The notes beneath the pieces are model-generated. The model made no database searches and was not told the origin of the DNA. It saw nothing but the letters and a program-made list of their open reading frames with translations. A program made the translations under genes and the position numbers. A stretch of 64,000 nt of DNA from Zoogloea sp041914405 (GTDB lineage Bacteria; Pseudomonadota; Gammaproteobacteria; Burkholderiales; Rhodocyclaceae), in contig NZ_JAYSDK010000007.1 of the NCBI RefSeq assembly GCF_041914405.1, positions 99,905 through 163,904 of the forward strand, written 5' to 3'. Within the stretch, counting starts at the first letter, position 1, and each line of letters begins with the position of its first letter. This document shows, piece by piece, positions 7,578 to 14,582 of this stretch.

Positions 7578-8609
7578 TCAGGCGGCCGCCTGGCCGGCGG
7601 AGCTGATCACCGCCATTTCGGGCAGACCAACCGCCACGCGGATCTTGTTCTCGATTTCGCGGGCGATGTGCGGGTTGCTCTTCAGGAACTCGCGGGCATT
7701 GTCCTTGCCTTGGCCGATCTTCTCGCCGTTGTAGGCGTACCAGGCGCCGGACTTGTCGATGAACTTGTGCTGGACGCCCAGATCGATGATCTCGCCCTCG
7801 CGGGAGGTGCCTTCACCGTACAGGATGTCGAACAGGGTCTCGCGGAACGGCGGGGCGACCTTGTTCTTGACGACCTTGACCTTGGTCTCGGAGCCGATTA
7901 CCTCGTCGTTCTTCTTGATGGTGCCGATGCGGCGGATGTCCATGCGCACGGACGCATAGAACTTGAGCGCGTTCCCGCCGGTGGTGGTTTCCGGGCTGCC
8001 GAACATCACACCGATCTTCATCCGGATCTGGTTGATGAAGATCACCAGCGTGTTGGTGCGCTTGATGTTGGCGGTGAGCTTGCGCAGGGCCTGGGACATC
8101 AGACGGGCTTGCAGGCCAGGCAGCTGGTCGCCCATCTCGCCTTCGATTTCGGCCTTTGGGGTGAGGGCGGCGACGGAGTCGATGATGACCACGTCCACGC
8201 CGCCGGAACGCACCAGCATGTCGGCGATCTCGAGGGCCTGTTCGCCGGTGTCCGGCTGGGAGATCAGCAGGTCGCCGATATTGACGCCGAGCTTCTGGGC
8301 GTAGGTGACGTCCAGCGCGTGTTCGGCGTCGATGAAGGCGGCGGTGCCGCCGAGCTTCTGCATTTCAGCGACGACCTGCAGGGTCAACGTGGTCTTGCCG
8401 GAGGATTCGGGACCATAGATTTCGACAACCCGGCCACGGGGCAAACCGCCGATGCCGAGGGCGATGTCGAGGCCCAGGGAGCCGGTGGAAACAGTCTGGA
8501 TGTCATGCTCTACCTCGCCGTCGCCGAGGCGCATGATCGAGCCCTTGCCGAACTGCTTTTCGATCTGCGAAAGGGCAGCGGCGAGGGCCTTAGCCTTGTT
8601 GTCATCCAT
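7578..8609 (-). CDS. recA: Recombinase RecA
   Basis: 343 residues, full length. Walker A GPESSGKT is at 66-73, followed by the conserved core with FINQIRMKIGVMFG (Walker B/L2 region). It forms ATP-dependent filaments on single-stranded DNA, promotes strand exchange and triggers LexA self-cleavage. A LexA box lies 107 bp upstream of its start codon. recX follows directly. No intein or frame disruption. Confidence 0.99.
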   Translation of the reverse strand: MDDNKAKALAAALSQIEKQFGKGSIMRLGDGEVEHDIQTVSTGSLGLDIALGIGGLPRGRVVEIYGPESSGKTTLTLQVVAEMQKLGGTAAFIDAEHALDVTYAQKLGVNIGDLLISQPDTGEQALEIADMLVRSGGVDVVIIDSVAALTPKAEIEGEMGDQLPGLQARLMSQALRKLTANIKRTNTLVIFINQIRMKIGVMFGSPETTTGGNALKFYASVRMDIRRIGTIKKNDEVIGSETKVKVVKNKVAPPFRETLFDILYGEGTSREGEIIDLGVQHKFIDKSGAWYAYNGEKIGQGKDNAREFLKSNPHIAREIENKIRVAVGLPEMAVISSAGQAAA

Positions 8610-8715
8610 TTGTCTTGATCCTTGTGATAAGGGTTTTGGAGATTATGGCACAGAGTTTGCGTAGGAGTGGACGCAGGTGCCGCAGCAAATTTTCACCACG
8701 AGGCATGTGGCGATG

Positions 8716-8731
8716 CTGTTATTTTATACAG
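8716..8731 (-). promoter_or_regulatory. LexA (SOS) box of recA
   Basis: CTGTTATTTTATACAG fits the CTG-N10-CAG SOS operator exactly; read on the minus strand it is CTGTATAAAATAACAG, close to the E. coli consensus. It stands 107 bp before the recA start, in the 215-bp gap between pncC and recA, so recA-recX should be LexA-repressed from their own promoter. Confidence 0.85.
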
Positions 8732-8824
8732 TCACTGGCGGGCGTCCAGCGAAATTGCTCAGCAATATCGCAAACCGTATGCCGGTTGACTTTTTTGTGC
8801 TGTGCGCGCCAGCGTCGGAGATCT

Positions 8825-9310
8825 TCAGCGGTAGCGGCGGAGCAGCTCTTCGAGGGCGAAGATGACGGCCTGGCGGCGCACCGCTTCACGGTCGCCGTCG
8901 AAGTGGCAGGTGGCAGTCTGGGCTGCTTCGCCAGTGCGGACCCAGCCGAAACAGACCGTGCCGACGGGTTTTTCCGGCGAGCCACCGGTGGGGCCGGCGA
9001 CACCCGAGATCGACAGGGCCAGGTCGGCCTCCGAACGCTCCAGCGTGCCGCGGGCCATTGCTGCGGTGGTCTGCTCACTGACTGCGCCATAGCGCGCCAG
9101 GGTCATCGGTGAGACGCCGAGCAGCGCACATTTGGCATCGTTGGAGTAGGTGATGAAGCCGCAGTCGAACCAGGCCGAACTGCCGGCCGTGGCGGTGACC
9201 ACTTCGGCGACCCAGCCGCCGGTACAGGATTCGGCGCTGGCCAGCCGCCAGCCCTTGGCCTGCAGGTGCTCACCGACGAGGCGGGACAGGGTTTCCAGTT
9301 GAGCTTCCAT
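8825..9310 (-). CDS. pncC: Nicotinamide-nucleotide amidase (CinA C-terminal domain protein)
   Basis: 161 residues, the stand-alone CinA C-terminal domain that deamidates NMN to nicotinate mononucleotide in NAD salvage. The family motifs SAESCTGG (with the catalytic Ser) and GVAGPTGGSPEKPVGTV are present. The start is ATG 9308-9310, which overlaps the pgpA stop in TGATG; upstream frame sequence is the out-of-frame pgpA region. It is the gene before recA, a frequent arrangement. It lacks the N-terminal COG1058 domain of full CinA, so the competence-related name is avoided. Confidence 0.93.
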   Translation of the reverse strand: MEAQLETLSRLVGEHLQAKGWRLASAESCTGGWVAEVVTATAGSSAWFDCGFITYSNDAKCALLGVSPMTLARYGAVSEQTTAAMARGTLERSEADLALSISGVAGPTGGSPEKPVGTVCFGWVRTGEAAQTATCHFDGDREAVRRQAVIFALEELLRRYR

Positions 9311-9789
9311 CAGCCGATGATCCTCATCAGGATGGCCAGCACCAGCAGCGAATAGCCGGCGGCCAGCAGGTCGTCGAGCATTACGCCGAAGCCGCCGCGA
9401 GTGCGCTCGTCCACCCAACGGATTGGTGGCGGCTTGACGATGTCGAAAAAGCGGAAGGTCACGAAGGCGGCGGCCTGCCAGGCCAGTGTGGCGGGAGTCA
9501 GCCACAGTACCAGCCAGATCGCGACGATCTCGTCCCACACGATGCTGCCGTGGTCGGCCACGCCGAGGGCCCGGCCGGTGCGTTCGCAGGCCAGGATACC
9601 GAACAGGAAGCAGGCTACAAGCAGCGCGGCGAACATCGGGTCGGACAGCGGTGCCGACACGAAGGGAAACAGCAGCCAGCCGGCCAGCGTGCCGAAGGTG
9701 CCGGGGGCTTTCGGCGCGAGGCCGGAGCCGAAGCCGAGGGCAACGAAATGGGCTGGGTCGGAAACCAGGAAGCGCGGCGTGGGTTTCAT
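9310..9789 (-). CDS. pgpA: Phosphatidylglycerophosphatase A
   Basis: 159-residue inner-membrane enzyme that dephosphorylates phosphatidylglycerophosphate to phosphatidylglycerol. The family signature GFGSGLAPKAPGTFGTLAG is near the N-terminus, and several hydrophobic helices follow, with WDEIVAIW and the conserved FRFFDIVKPPPI between them. It overlaps thiL by four bases (ATGA) and pncC by one (TGATG), so the three are translated in step. Confidence 0.95.
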   Translation of the reverse strand: MKPTPRFLVSDPAHFVALGFGSGLAPKAPGTFGTLAGWLLFPFVSAPLSDPMFAALLVACFLFGILACERTGRALGVADHGSIVWDEIVAIWLVLWLTPATLAWQAAAFVTFRFFDIVKPPPIRWVDERTRGGFGVMLDDLLAAGYSLLVLAILMRIIG

Positions 9790-10754
9790 GCGTCGCGGCC
9801 GAAATGGTCGTAGCCGCTGGCTGTTACCGGCCGCAACTGGCCGTCGCGGGCGAGCAGCGAAACCTGTTCGGCCTGTGTGGTGATCCGGCCGATGCGGTGC
9901 AGTGGTAACTGCAGGCGCTGCGAAATGGCTTCTATGTCGCTGCGGTGCTCGGTGGGTGCGGTGAATAGCAGTTCGTAGTCATCGCCGCCGGCGGTGCAGG
10001 CGGAGAACGCCCGTTGCGCATCGCCGCAGGCGGCGTTCAGCGCGGCGACCGGCAGTGTGGCCTCGTGGATCTCTGCGCCGACGCGGGACAGTTCAAGGAT
10101 GTGGTTCAGGTCGCCGAACAGGCCGTCGGAGACGTCCAGCATAGCGCTGGCCAGACCGCGCAGGGCCAGGCCGAGAGCGACCCGGGGTTGTGGCCGCTGC
10201 AAGGCAGCCAGGCAGTCGTTGCGATGGGTCTCGGCCAGTTGGATCTGACCGCGCAGTTCGGCCAGTCCGAGGGCTGCACGGCCTGGTGCGCCGGAGACCC
10301 ACAAGTCGTCACCGGGGCGAGCGCCGGAGCGGGTGATCGCGGTGCCGGTGGGGACTTCACCGAAAATGGTTGGGCACAGGTTGAGCGGCCCGCGCGTGGT
10401 GTCGCCGCCGATCGCGTCGATGCCGAATGCCTCACAGCAGGCGAAGAAACCGCGTGCAAATGCTTCAATCCAGGCTTCATCGGCGCTCGGCAGGCTGGCT
10501 GCGAGGACCACCCAGCGCGGCTCTGCACCCATCGCAGCGATGTCGGAGACATTCACCGCGAGGGTCTTCCAGCCAAGGTCTTCCGGATTGGTGTCGGCGA
10601 AGAAGTGCGTGCCGGCCACCAGCATGTCGGTGGAGATGGCCAGCTGCATGCCGGCCCGGGGCCGGATCAGCGCCGCGTCGTCGCCCACCGCCAGGTCGGT
10701 GTGGCGGGCGGGACGGGTGAAGTGCCGGCGGATCAGGGCGAATTCGGAAGGCAT
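9786..10754 (-). CDS. thiL: Thiamine-monophosphate kinase
   Basis: 322 residues. ThiL phosphorylates thiamine monophosphate to thiamine pyrophosphate using ATP. Motifs seen are VGDDAALI and STDMLVAGTHF near the N-terminus, GGDTTRG in the middle, and DVSDGLFGDL, all metal/substrate-binding in the PurM-like fold. It follows nusB by 30 bp and overlaps pgpA. This ribH-nusB-thiL-pgpA order is widespread in proteobacteria. Confidence 0.97.
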   Translation of the reverse strand: MPSEFALIRRHFTRPARHTDLAVGDDAALIRPRAGMQLAISTDMLVAGTHFFADTNPEDLGWKTLAVNVSDIAAMGAEPRWVVLAASLPSADEAWIEAFARGFFACCEAFGIDAIGGDTTRGPLNLCPTIFGEVPTGTAITRSGARPGDDLWVSGAPGRAALGLAELRGQIQLAETHRNDCLAALQRPQPRVALGLALRGLASAMLDVSDGLFGDLNHILELSRVGAEIHEATLPVAALNAACGDAQRAFSACTAGGDDYELLFTAPTEHRSDIEAISQRLQLPLHRIGRITTQAEQVSLLARDGQLRPVTASGYDHFGRDA

Positions 10755-10784
10755 CGCGCAGGGACGGTCCGGCGGCGGGCCGGA

Positions 10785-11264
10785 TCAGTTCGACTGGTCT
10801 TTGTTGCGGGGGGCGCGACGCTGCTGGGCGTTGGCTTCCACCTCGTCGGCCCGCACGCGGGCGGCGAGCTTGTCGAGCACGCCATTGACGAACTTGTGGC
10901 CGTCGGTGCCGCCGTAACCCTTGGCCAGCTCGATGGCCTCGTTGATGATCACGCGGTACGGCGTTTCAGGACGATGCACCAGCTCGAAGGTGGCCATCAG
11001 CAGGATGCCGCGCTCGATCGGCGACAGCTCGTTGAGGGGGCGCTCGATGTAGGGTGCGAATGCCACCTGCAGGTCGGGCGCGTTGCCGATGGTGCCGCGC
11101 AAGAGGCCCAGGAAGAGGTCGCGGTCGCACTTGTCGAAACCGCCCACTTCGCCCATCTGGCTTTCGATGGAGGTCAACGAGGACTGGCTCAGCAGCCACT
11201 GGTAGATGCCTTGCAGCGCGAATTCGCGGGCGCGGCGGCGGGGGGATTTGTTCGGGGTGTTCAT
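10785..11264 (-). CDS. nusB: Transcription antitermination protein NusB
   Basis: 159 residues, all-helical, forms a complex with NusE (S10) on boxA RNA for rRNA antitermination. The start MNTPNKSPRRRAREFALQGIY fits the family, and ATG 11262-11264 overlaps the ribH stop (ATGA). The C-terminal half has INEAIELAKGYGGTDGHKFVNGVLDK. A longer open frame upstream in the same phase covers ribH in the wrong frame and is not part of the gene. Confidence 0.97.
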   Translation of the reverse strand: MNTPNKSPRRRAREFALQGIYQWLLSQSSLTSIESQMGEVGGFDKCDRDLFLGLLRGTIGNAPDLQVAFAPYIERPLNELSPIERGILLMATFELVHRPETPYRVIINEAIELAKGYGGTDGHKFVNGVLDKLAARVRADEVEANAQQRRAPRNKDQSN

Positions 11265-11731
11265 GCCAGAGCCTTCAGCAGACGGGCCATCTCGACGGCG
11301 GCCTGGGCGCAGTCGGCGCCCTTCACCTGCATGCGAGCCAGGGCCTGGTCGTCGTCCTCGGTGGTGAGGATGCCGTTGGCGATGGGCACGCCGGTGTCTA
11401 GGGTGACACGGGTGAGGCCGGCGCCCTGCTCGTTGGAGACCAGTTCGAAGTGGTAGGTCTCGCCGCGGATCACCGCGCCGAGGGCCACCAGCGCGTCGTA
11501 GCGGCCGCTCTTGGCCATGACCTGCAGGGTCAGCGGGGCTTCGAGGGCGCCCGGTACGGTGGCGATGGTGATCGCATCGGGGGCGACGCCAAGGCGCAGC
11601 AACTCGGCGGTACAGGAAGACAGCAGGCCTTCGCATACGTCGATGTTGAAGCGGCACATGACGATGCCGACGCGGAGGCCCTGGCCGTCGAGGTTCGGGG
11701 CGATTTCGGGGATGTTGTCGTAACGGGGCAT
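11261..11731 (-). CDS. ribH: 6,7-dimethyl-8-ribityllumazine synthase
   Basis: 156 residues, the penultimate enzyme of riboflavin synthesis, condensing the 3,4-dihydroxy-2-butanone 4-phosphate made by RibB with the pyrimidine intermediate. Seen are the VPGALEAPLTLQ active-site segment and ALGAVIRGETYHFELV with the catalytic His. An AGGAG-like site precedes the ATG. It is 37 bp downstream of ribBX and is coupled to nusB. Confidence 0.97.
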   Translation of the reverse strand: MPRYDNIPEIAPNLDGQGLRVGIVMCRFNIDVCEGLLSSCTAELLRLGVAPDAITIATVPGALEAPLTLQVMAKSGRYDALVALGAVIRGETYHFELVSNEQGAGLTRVTLDTGVPIANGILTTEDDDQALARMQVKGADCAQAAVEMARLLKALA

Positions 11732-11768
11732 GGATTTACCTGAAAGGAGGATTCGTGGGCCGGTGGGC

Positions 11769-12869
11769 TCAGGCTTCGGGCGCGACGTGGCCGACGACGG
11801 TCAGGCCGAAACCGGCCATGCTCGGGATCTTGCGCGGGCTGGCCAGCAGCTTCATCTTGCCGACCTTGAGTTCGCGCAGGATCTGGGCGCCGATGCCGAA
11901 TAGGCGCGGGTCCCACTTCTGGGCCGGCTTGGCGGCGGCGGGGTCGCCGGACAGTTGGGCGAGCAGCTCCTGGCCGCTCTGCGGGCGGTACAGCAGCACC
12001 ATCACGCCGTTGCCGTGCTCGGTGATGCGCTTGAAGGCGGCGTCCACCGGGAAGCTGTGGCGGCCGCTGGAGGTGTCGAGGAAGTCCAGTACCGACACCG
12101 GCTCATGGACGCGGACGAGGGTCTCGACGTCTGCGTTGATGTCGCCGTACACCATCGCCAGGTGGACATCGCCGGAGGTCTTGTCCTCGAAGGCACACAG
12201 GCGGAACGGCCCGTGGGCGGTGTCGACGGTCTTCTCGCTGACCTTCTCGACCAGCTTCTCGGTGCGCGCGCGGTATTCGATGAGGTCGCGGATCGCGCCG
12301 ATCTTGAGGCCGTGTTCCTTGGCGAACTCGATGAGCTCGGGCAGGCGGGCCATGGTGCCGTCGTCGTTCATGATCTCGCAGATCACTGACGCCGGCTCCA
12401 GCCCGGCGATGGCGGCCAGGTCGCAGCCAGCCTCGGTGTGGCCGGCGCGGATCAGCACGCCGCCCGGCTTGGCCATGATCGGGAAGATGTGACCCGGCTG
12501 CACGATGTCGGAGGGCTTGGCGTGGCGGGCCACCGCGGCCTGCACGGTGCGCGCCCGGTCGGCGGCGGAGATGCCGGTGGTGACCCCTTCCGCGGCCTCG
12601 ATCGACACCGTGAAGGCGGTGCTGAACTGGCTGCGGTTGTCCCGCGCCATGTGGTTGATGCCGAGCTGGCGGCAGCGCGCCTCGGTGAGCGTCAGGCAGA
12701 TCAGGCCGCGGGCATGCTTGGCCATGAAGTTGATGGCTTCCGGCGTGATGTACTCGGCTGCGATGACAATGTCGCCTTCGTTCTCGCGGTCTTCCTCGTC
12801 CACGAGGATGACCATCTTGCCGGCCTTGATGTCGGCGATGATGTCTTGAATCGGGGCCAGTGCGCTCAT
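11769..12869 (-). CDS. ribB: RibBX: DHBP synthase fused to a degenerate RibA-like domain
   Basis: 366 residues. The N-terminal part (about 1-205) is 3,4-dihydroxy-2-butanone 4-phosphate synthase, with VDEEDRENEGD, MAKHARGLICL and RAGHTEAGCDL intact; it makes the four-carbon precursor from ribulose 5-phosphate. The C-terminal part has the GTP cyclohydrolase II outline (LVRVHEPVSVLDFLD...), but the zinc-binding cysteines and the RCDCG motif are absent, so it should not open GTP. This matches the RibBX hybrids known in other proteobacteria; a true ribA must lie elsewhere. Start ATG overlaps the ribE stop (ATGA). Confidence 0.92.
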   Translation of the reverse strand: MSALAPIQDIIADIKAGKMVILVDEEDRENEGDIVIAAEYITPEAINFMAKHARGLICLTLTEARCRQLGINHMARDNRSQFSTAFTVSIEAAEGVTTGISAADRARTVQAAVARHAKPSDIVQPGHIFPIMAKPGGVLIRAGHTEAGCDLAAIAGLEPASVICEIMNDDGTMARLPELIEFAKEHGLKIGAIRDLIEYRARTEKLVEKVSEKTVDTAHGPFRLCAFEDKTSGDVHLAMVYGDINADVETLVRVHEPVSVLDFLDTSSGRHSFPVDAAFKRITEHGNGVMVLLYRPQSGQELLAQLSGDPAAAKPAQKWDPRLFGIGAQILRELKVGKMKLLASPRKIPSMAGFGLTVVGHVAPEA

Positions 12870-13477
12870 GCGGAAGCTCCTTCGTCGCTGTTGCGCCAGG
12901 CCTGCATGCGCTCCACGTAGCGGGCGATGAGGTCGATTTCCAGGTTCACCTTCACGCCGGCGGCGAGGCGCTTGAGGGTGGTGACCTGCACAGTGTGCGG
13001 GATCAGGTTGATCGAGAATTCGCGGCCGTCGACGCGGTTCACCGTGAGGCTCACGCCGTCGATCGTCACCGAGCCCTTCTTGGCGATGTAGCCGGCGAGG
13101 GCGGCCGGGGCGCGGATGACCAGTTCATGGCTTTCGCCGATCGGCGCGAACTTGACCACTTCGCCGATGCCGTCCACGTGGCCGGTGACCAGGTGGCCGC
13201 CGAGGCGGTCGGCCAGGCGCAGGGCCTTCTCGAGGTTCACTTCGCCGGGCTCGGCGAGGCCGACCGTACAGTTGAGGGTTTCGCGGGACACGTCGAAGTG
13301 GACGGTATTGCCTTCGCGGGCAATCACCGTGAGGCACACGCCGTTGTTGGCGATGCTGTCACCGAGCTGGACGTCGTCCAGGTCGAGGGTGCCGACGTCC
13401 ACGGCGAGACGTACGCCGTCTTCAAGGGGCGACACGCTCAGGATGCGGCCGGTAGCGGCAACGATTCCGGAGAACAT
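12866..13477 (-). CDS. ribE: Riboflavin synthase, alpha chain
   Basis: 203 residues, two tandem lumazine-binding barrels. It starts MFSGIVAATG (family: MFTGIV) and the second repeat begins around residue 98 with GHLVTGHVDG. It dismutates two lumazine molecules to riboflavin. It is the first gene of the ribE-ribBX-ribH-nusB run, followed by a four-base overlap. I looked for an FMN riboswitch in the 275 bp upstream and did not see one; that gap holds a palindromic repeat and a terminator. Confidence 0.97.
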   Translation of the reverse strand: MFSGIVAATGRILSVSPLEDGVRLAVDVGTLDLDDVQLGDSIANNGVCLTVIAREGNTVHFDVSRETLNCTVGLAEPGEVNLEKALRLADRLGGHLVTGHVDGIGEVVKFAPIGESHELVIRAPAALAGYIAKKGSVTIDGVSLTVNRVDGREFSINLIPHTVQVTTLKRLAAGVKVNLEIDLIARYVERMQAWRNSDEGASA

Positions 13478-13577
13478 GGGTTGGGGGCTTAGAGAGGGGA
13501 AAACGCGATTCTAGGCGATTTCGGCGCGGGACTGGCGCTTTGTGCGGACGGCGAAAGGCTCGCTTTCGATCCGTGGA

Positions 13578-13637
13578 GGCGAATTCATTGGCCCTTGGAG
13601 TCTGCTCCTGGAGGGGCGGGCGAATGAATTCGCCCGC
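13578..13637. repeat. Dispersed palindromic repeat, copy 1 (two units)
   Basis: The left unit GGCGAATTCATTGGCCC (from 13578) is imperfect. The right unit GCGGGCGAAT-GA-ATTCGCCCGC (13616-13637) has perfect 10-bp arms around a two-base centre. The units are inverted to each other (centre TC versus GA). It sits between ribE and the CBS gene. Confidence 0.85.
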
Positions 13638-13701
13638 ACAAAAAACCGGGCCACCGGACTGGGCCACGACATATGGCCAAAGGATTGCCGCTGCAAAAGA
13701 A

Positions 13702-13738
13702 AGCCCCCACCAAGGAGGCTGAGGCCTTGGTGGGGGCT
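13702..13738 (-). terminator. Intrinsic terminator of the CBS-domain gene
   Basis: A perfect 14-bp stem, AGCCCCCACCAAGG (13702-13715) with CCTTGGTGGGGGCT (13725-13738), and a 9-base loop. On the minus strand it is followed by TTCTTTTG, a U-rich tail. It lies 15 bp after the stop of the CBS gene. Confidence 0.93.
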
Positions 13739-13752
13739 GGCCTGTCAGGAGA

Positions 13753-14187
13753 TCAAAGAATCTCGGCGATGTGGTCGCGCTCCTTCAGTTCCTCCTCGAA
13801 CTGGCAGATTTCGCGGCCCAGCGCGTTGCGTGCCGAGACCATGCCGACCGGACGGCCGTTGTCGACCACTGGCACATGGCGGAAGCCGCCTTCGAACATC
13901 ATGTGCAGGGCATGGTCGAGCAGCTTGTCGGGCGTGGCGGTCTGCAGATTCACCGACATCACTTCGGACAGCAGCGTCTTGTCCGGATCGAGGCCCTTGG
14001 CCACCACCCGGTTCAGGACGTCGCGTTCGGTGAACAGGCCGCTCAGCAGGCCTTTGTCGTCTACCACCAGGATCGCCCCGACCTTAGCGTTGGCCATGGC
14101 GACGGCTGCTGCGCGGACGCTGGTTTCGGCGATGGCGCAGACGATGGACTGGCCATCGATGACATCACGCAGGGTTCTATTCGGCAT
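13753..14187 (-). CDS. Two-CBS-domain protein
   Basis: 144 residues made of one CBS pair. CBS1 covers about residues 8-65 (VGAILVVDDKGLLSGLFTERDVLNRV) and CBS2 about 75-130 (HVPVVDNGRPVGMVSARNALG). CBS pairs bind adenine nucleotides and usually regulate a partner. No other domain is attached and no obvious partner is next door, so the target is unknown. It is a single-gene unit with its own strong terminator downstream. Confidence 0.92.
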   Translation of the reverse strand: MPNRTLRDVIDGQSIVCAIAETSVRAAAVAMANAKVGAILVVDDKGLLSGLFTERDVLNRVVAKGLDPDKTLLSEVMSVNLQTATPDKLLDHALHMMFEGGFRHVPVVDNGRPVGMVSARNALGREICQFEEELKERDHIAEIL

Positions 14188-14274
14188 CGTTGTCTCCTTT
14201 ATAGGTGTGTGTTGAAGATGCGGACAAGGGGAGCGTGAAGGCGGGGCGCCTGGGCGTCCCGCCGGAAATCTGGA

Positions 14275-14385
14275 CTAAGTGCTTGTCGGGGGGCGGGCGT
14301 ACCTGCGGGTACGGTTGGGGCAGGCCGGCACTGTAGGGATGCATCCCGGAGCCAGGGCGACGAAGTGGGCGAGGGAGCGGGTCAT
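14275..14385 (-). CDS. Possible 36-residue small protein
   Basis: A short frame beginning MTRSLAHFVALAPGC. An AGGAGGAG lies 8-9 bases before its ATG (14383-14385), stronger than most Shine-Dalgarno sites in this window, which is the main support. The peptide has two cysteines and a basic C-terminus; I recognise no family. It lies in the 395-bp gap between the CBS gene and the CheR-kinase gene, where I saw no other feature. It could be a chance frame. Confidence 0.3.
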   Translation of the reverse strand: MTRSLAHFVALAPGCIPTVPACPNRTRRYARPPTST

Positions 14386-14582
14386 GGGGGCTGCTCCTCC
14401 TGGAGGGATCTGATTGTTAATCATGGAACTTAGCGGGCACTTTCGCAAGCAGCGAAAAAGTACCGTTTTGCCTGTGTTGGGTAGCGTGGCAAGAGGACGC
14501 ACTTCGGCATACCATCAATCGAAGGTGGATGGCGTTTCGCCGTCCATGCTCCGCTGTGTACATGAGGGGCGGTACGACAACA

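Noticed and set aside
13478..13752. FMN riboswitch upstream of ribE
   Set aside because: I could not find the conserved RFN core. The gap is filled by a palindromic repeat and a terminator for the next gene.
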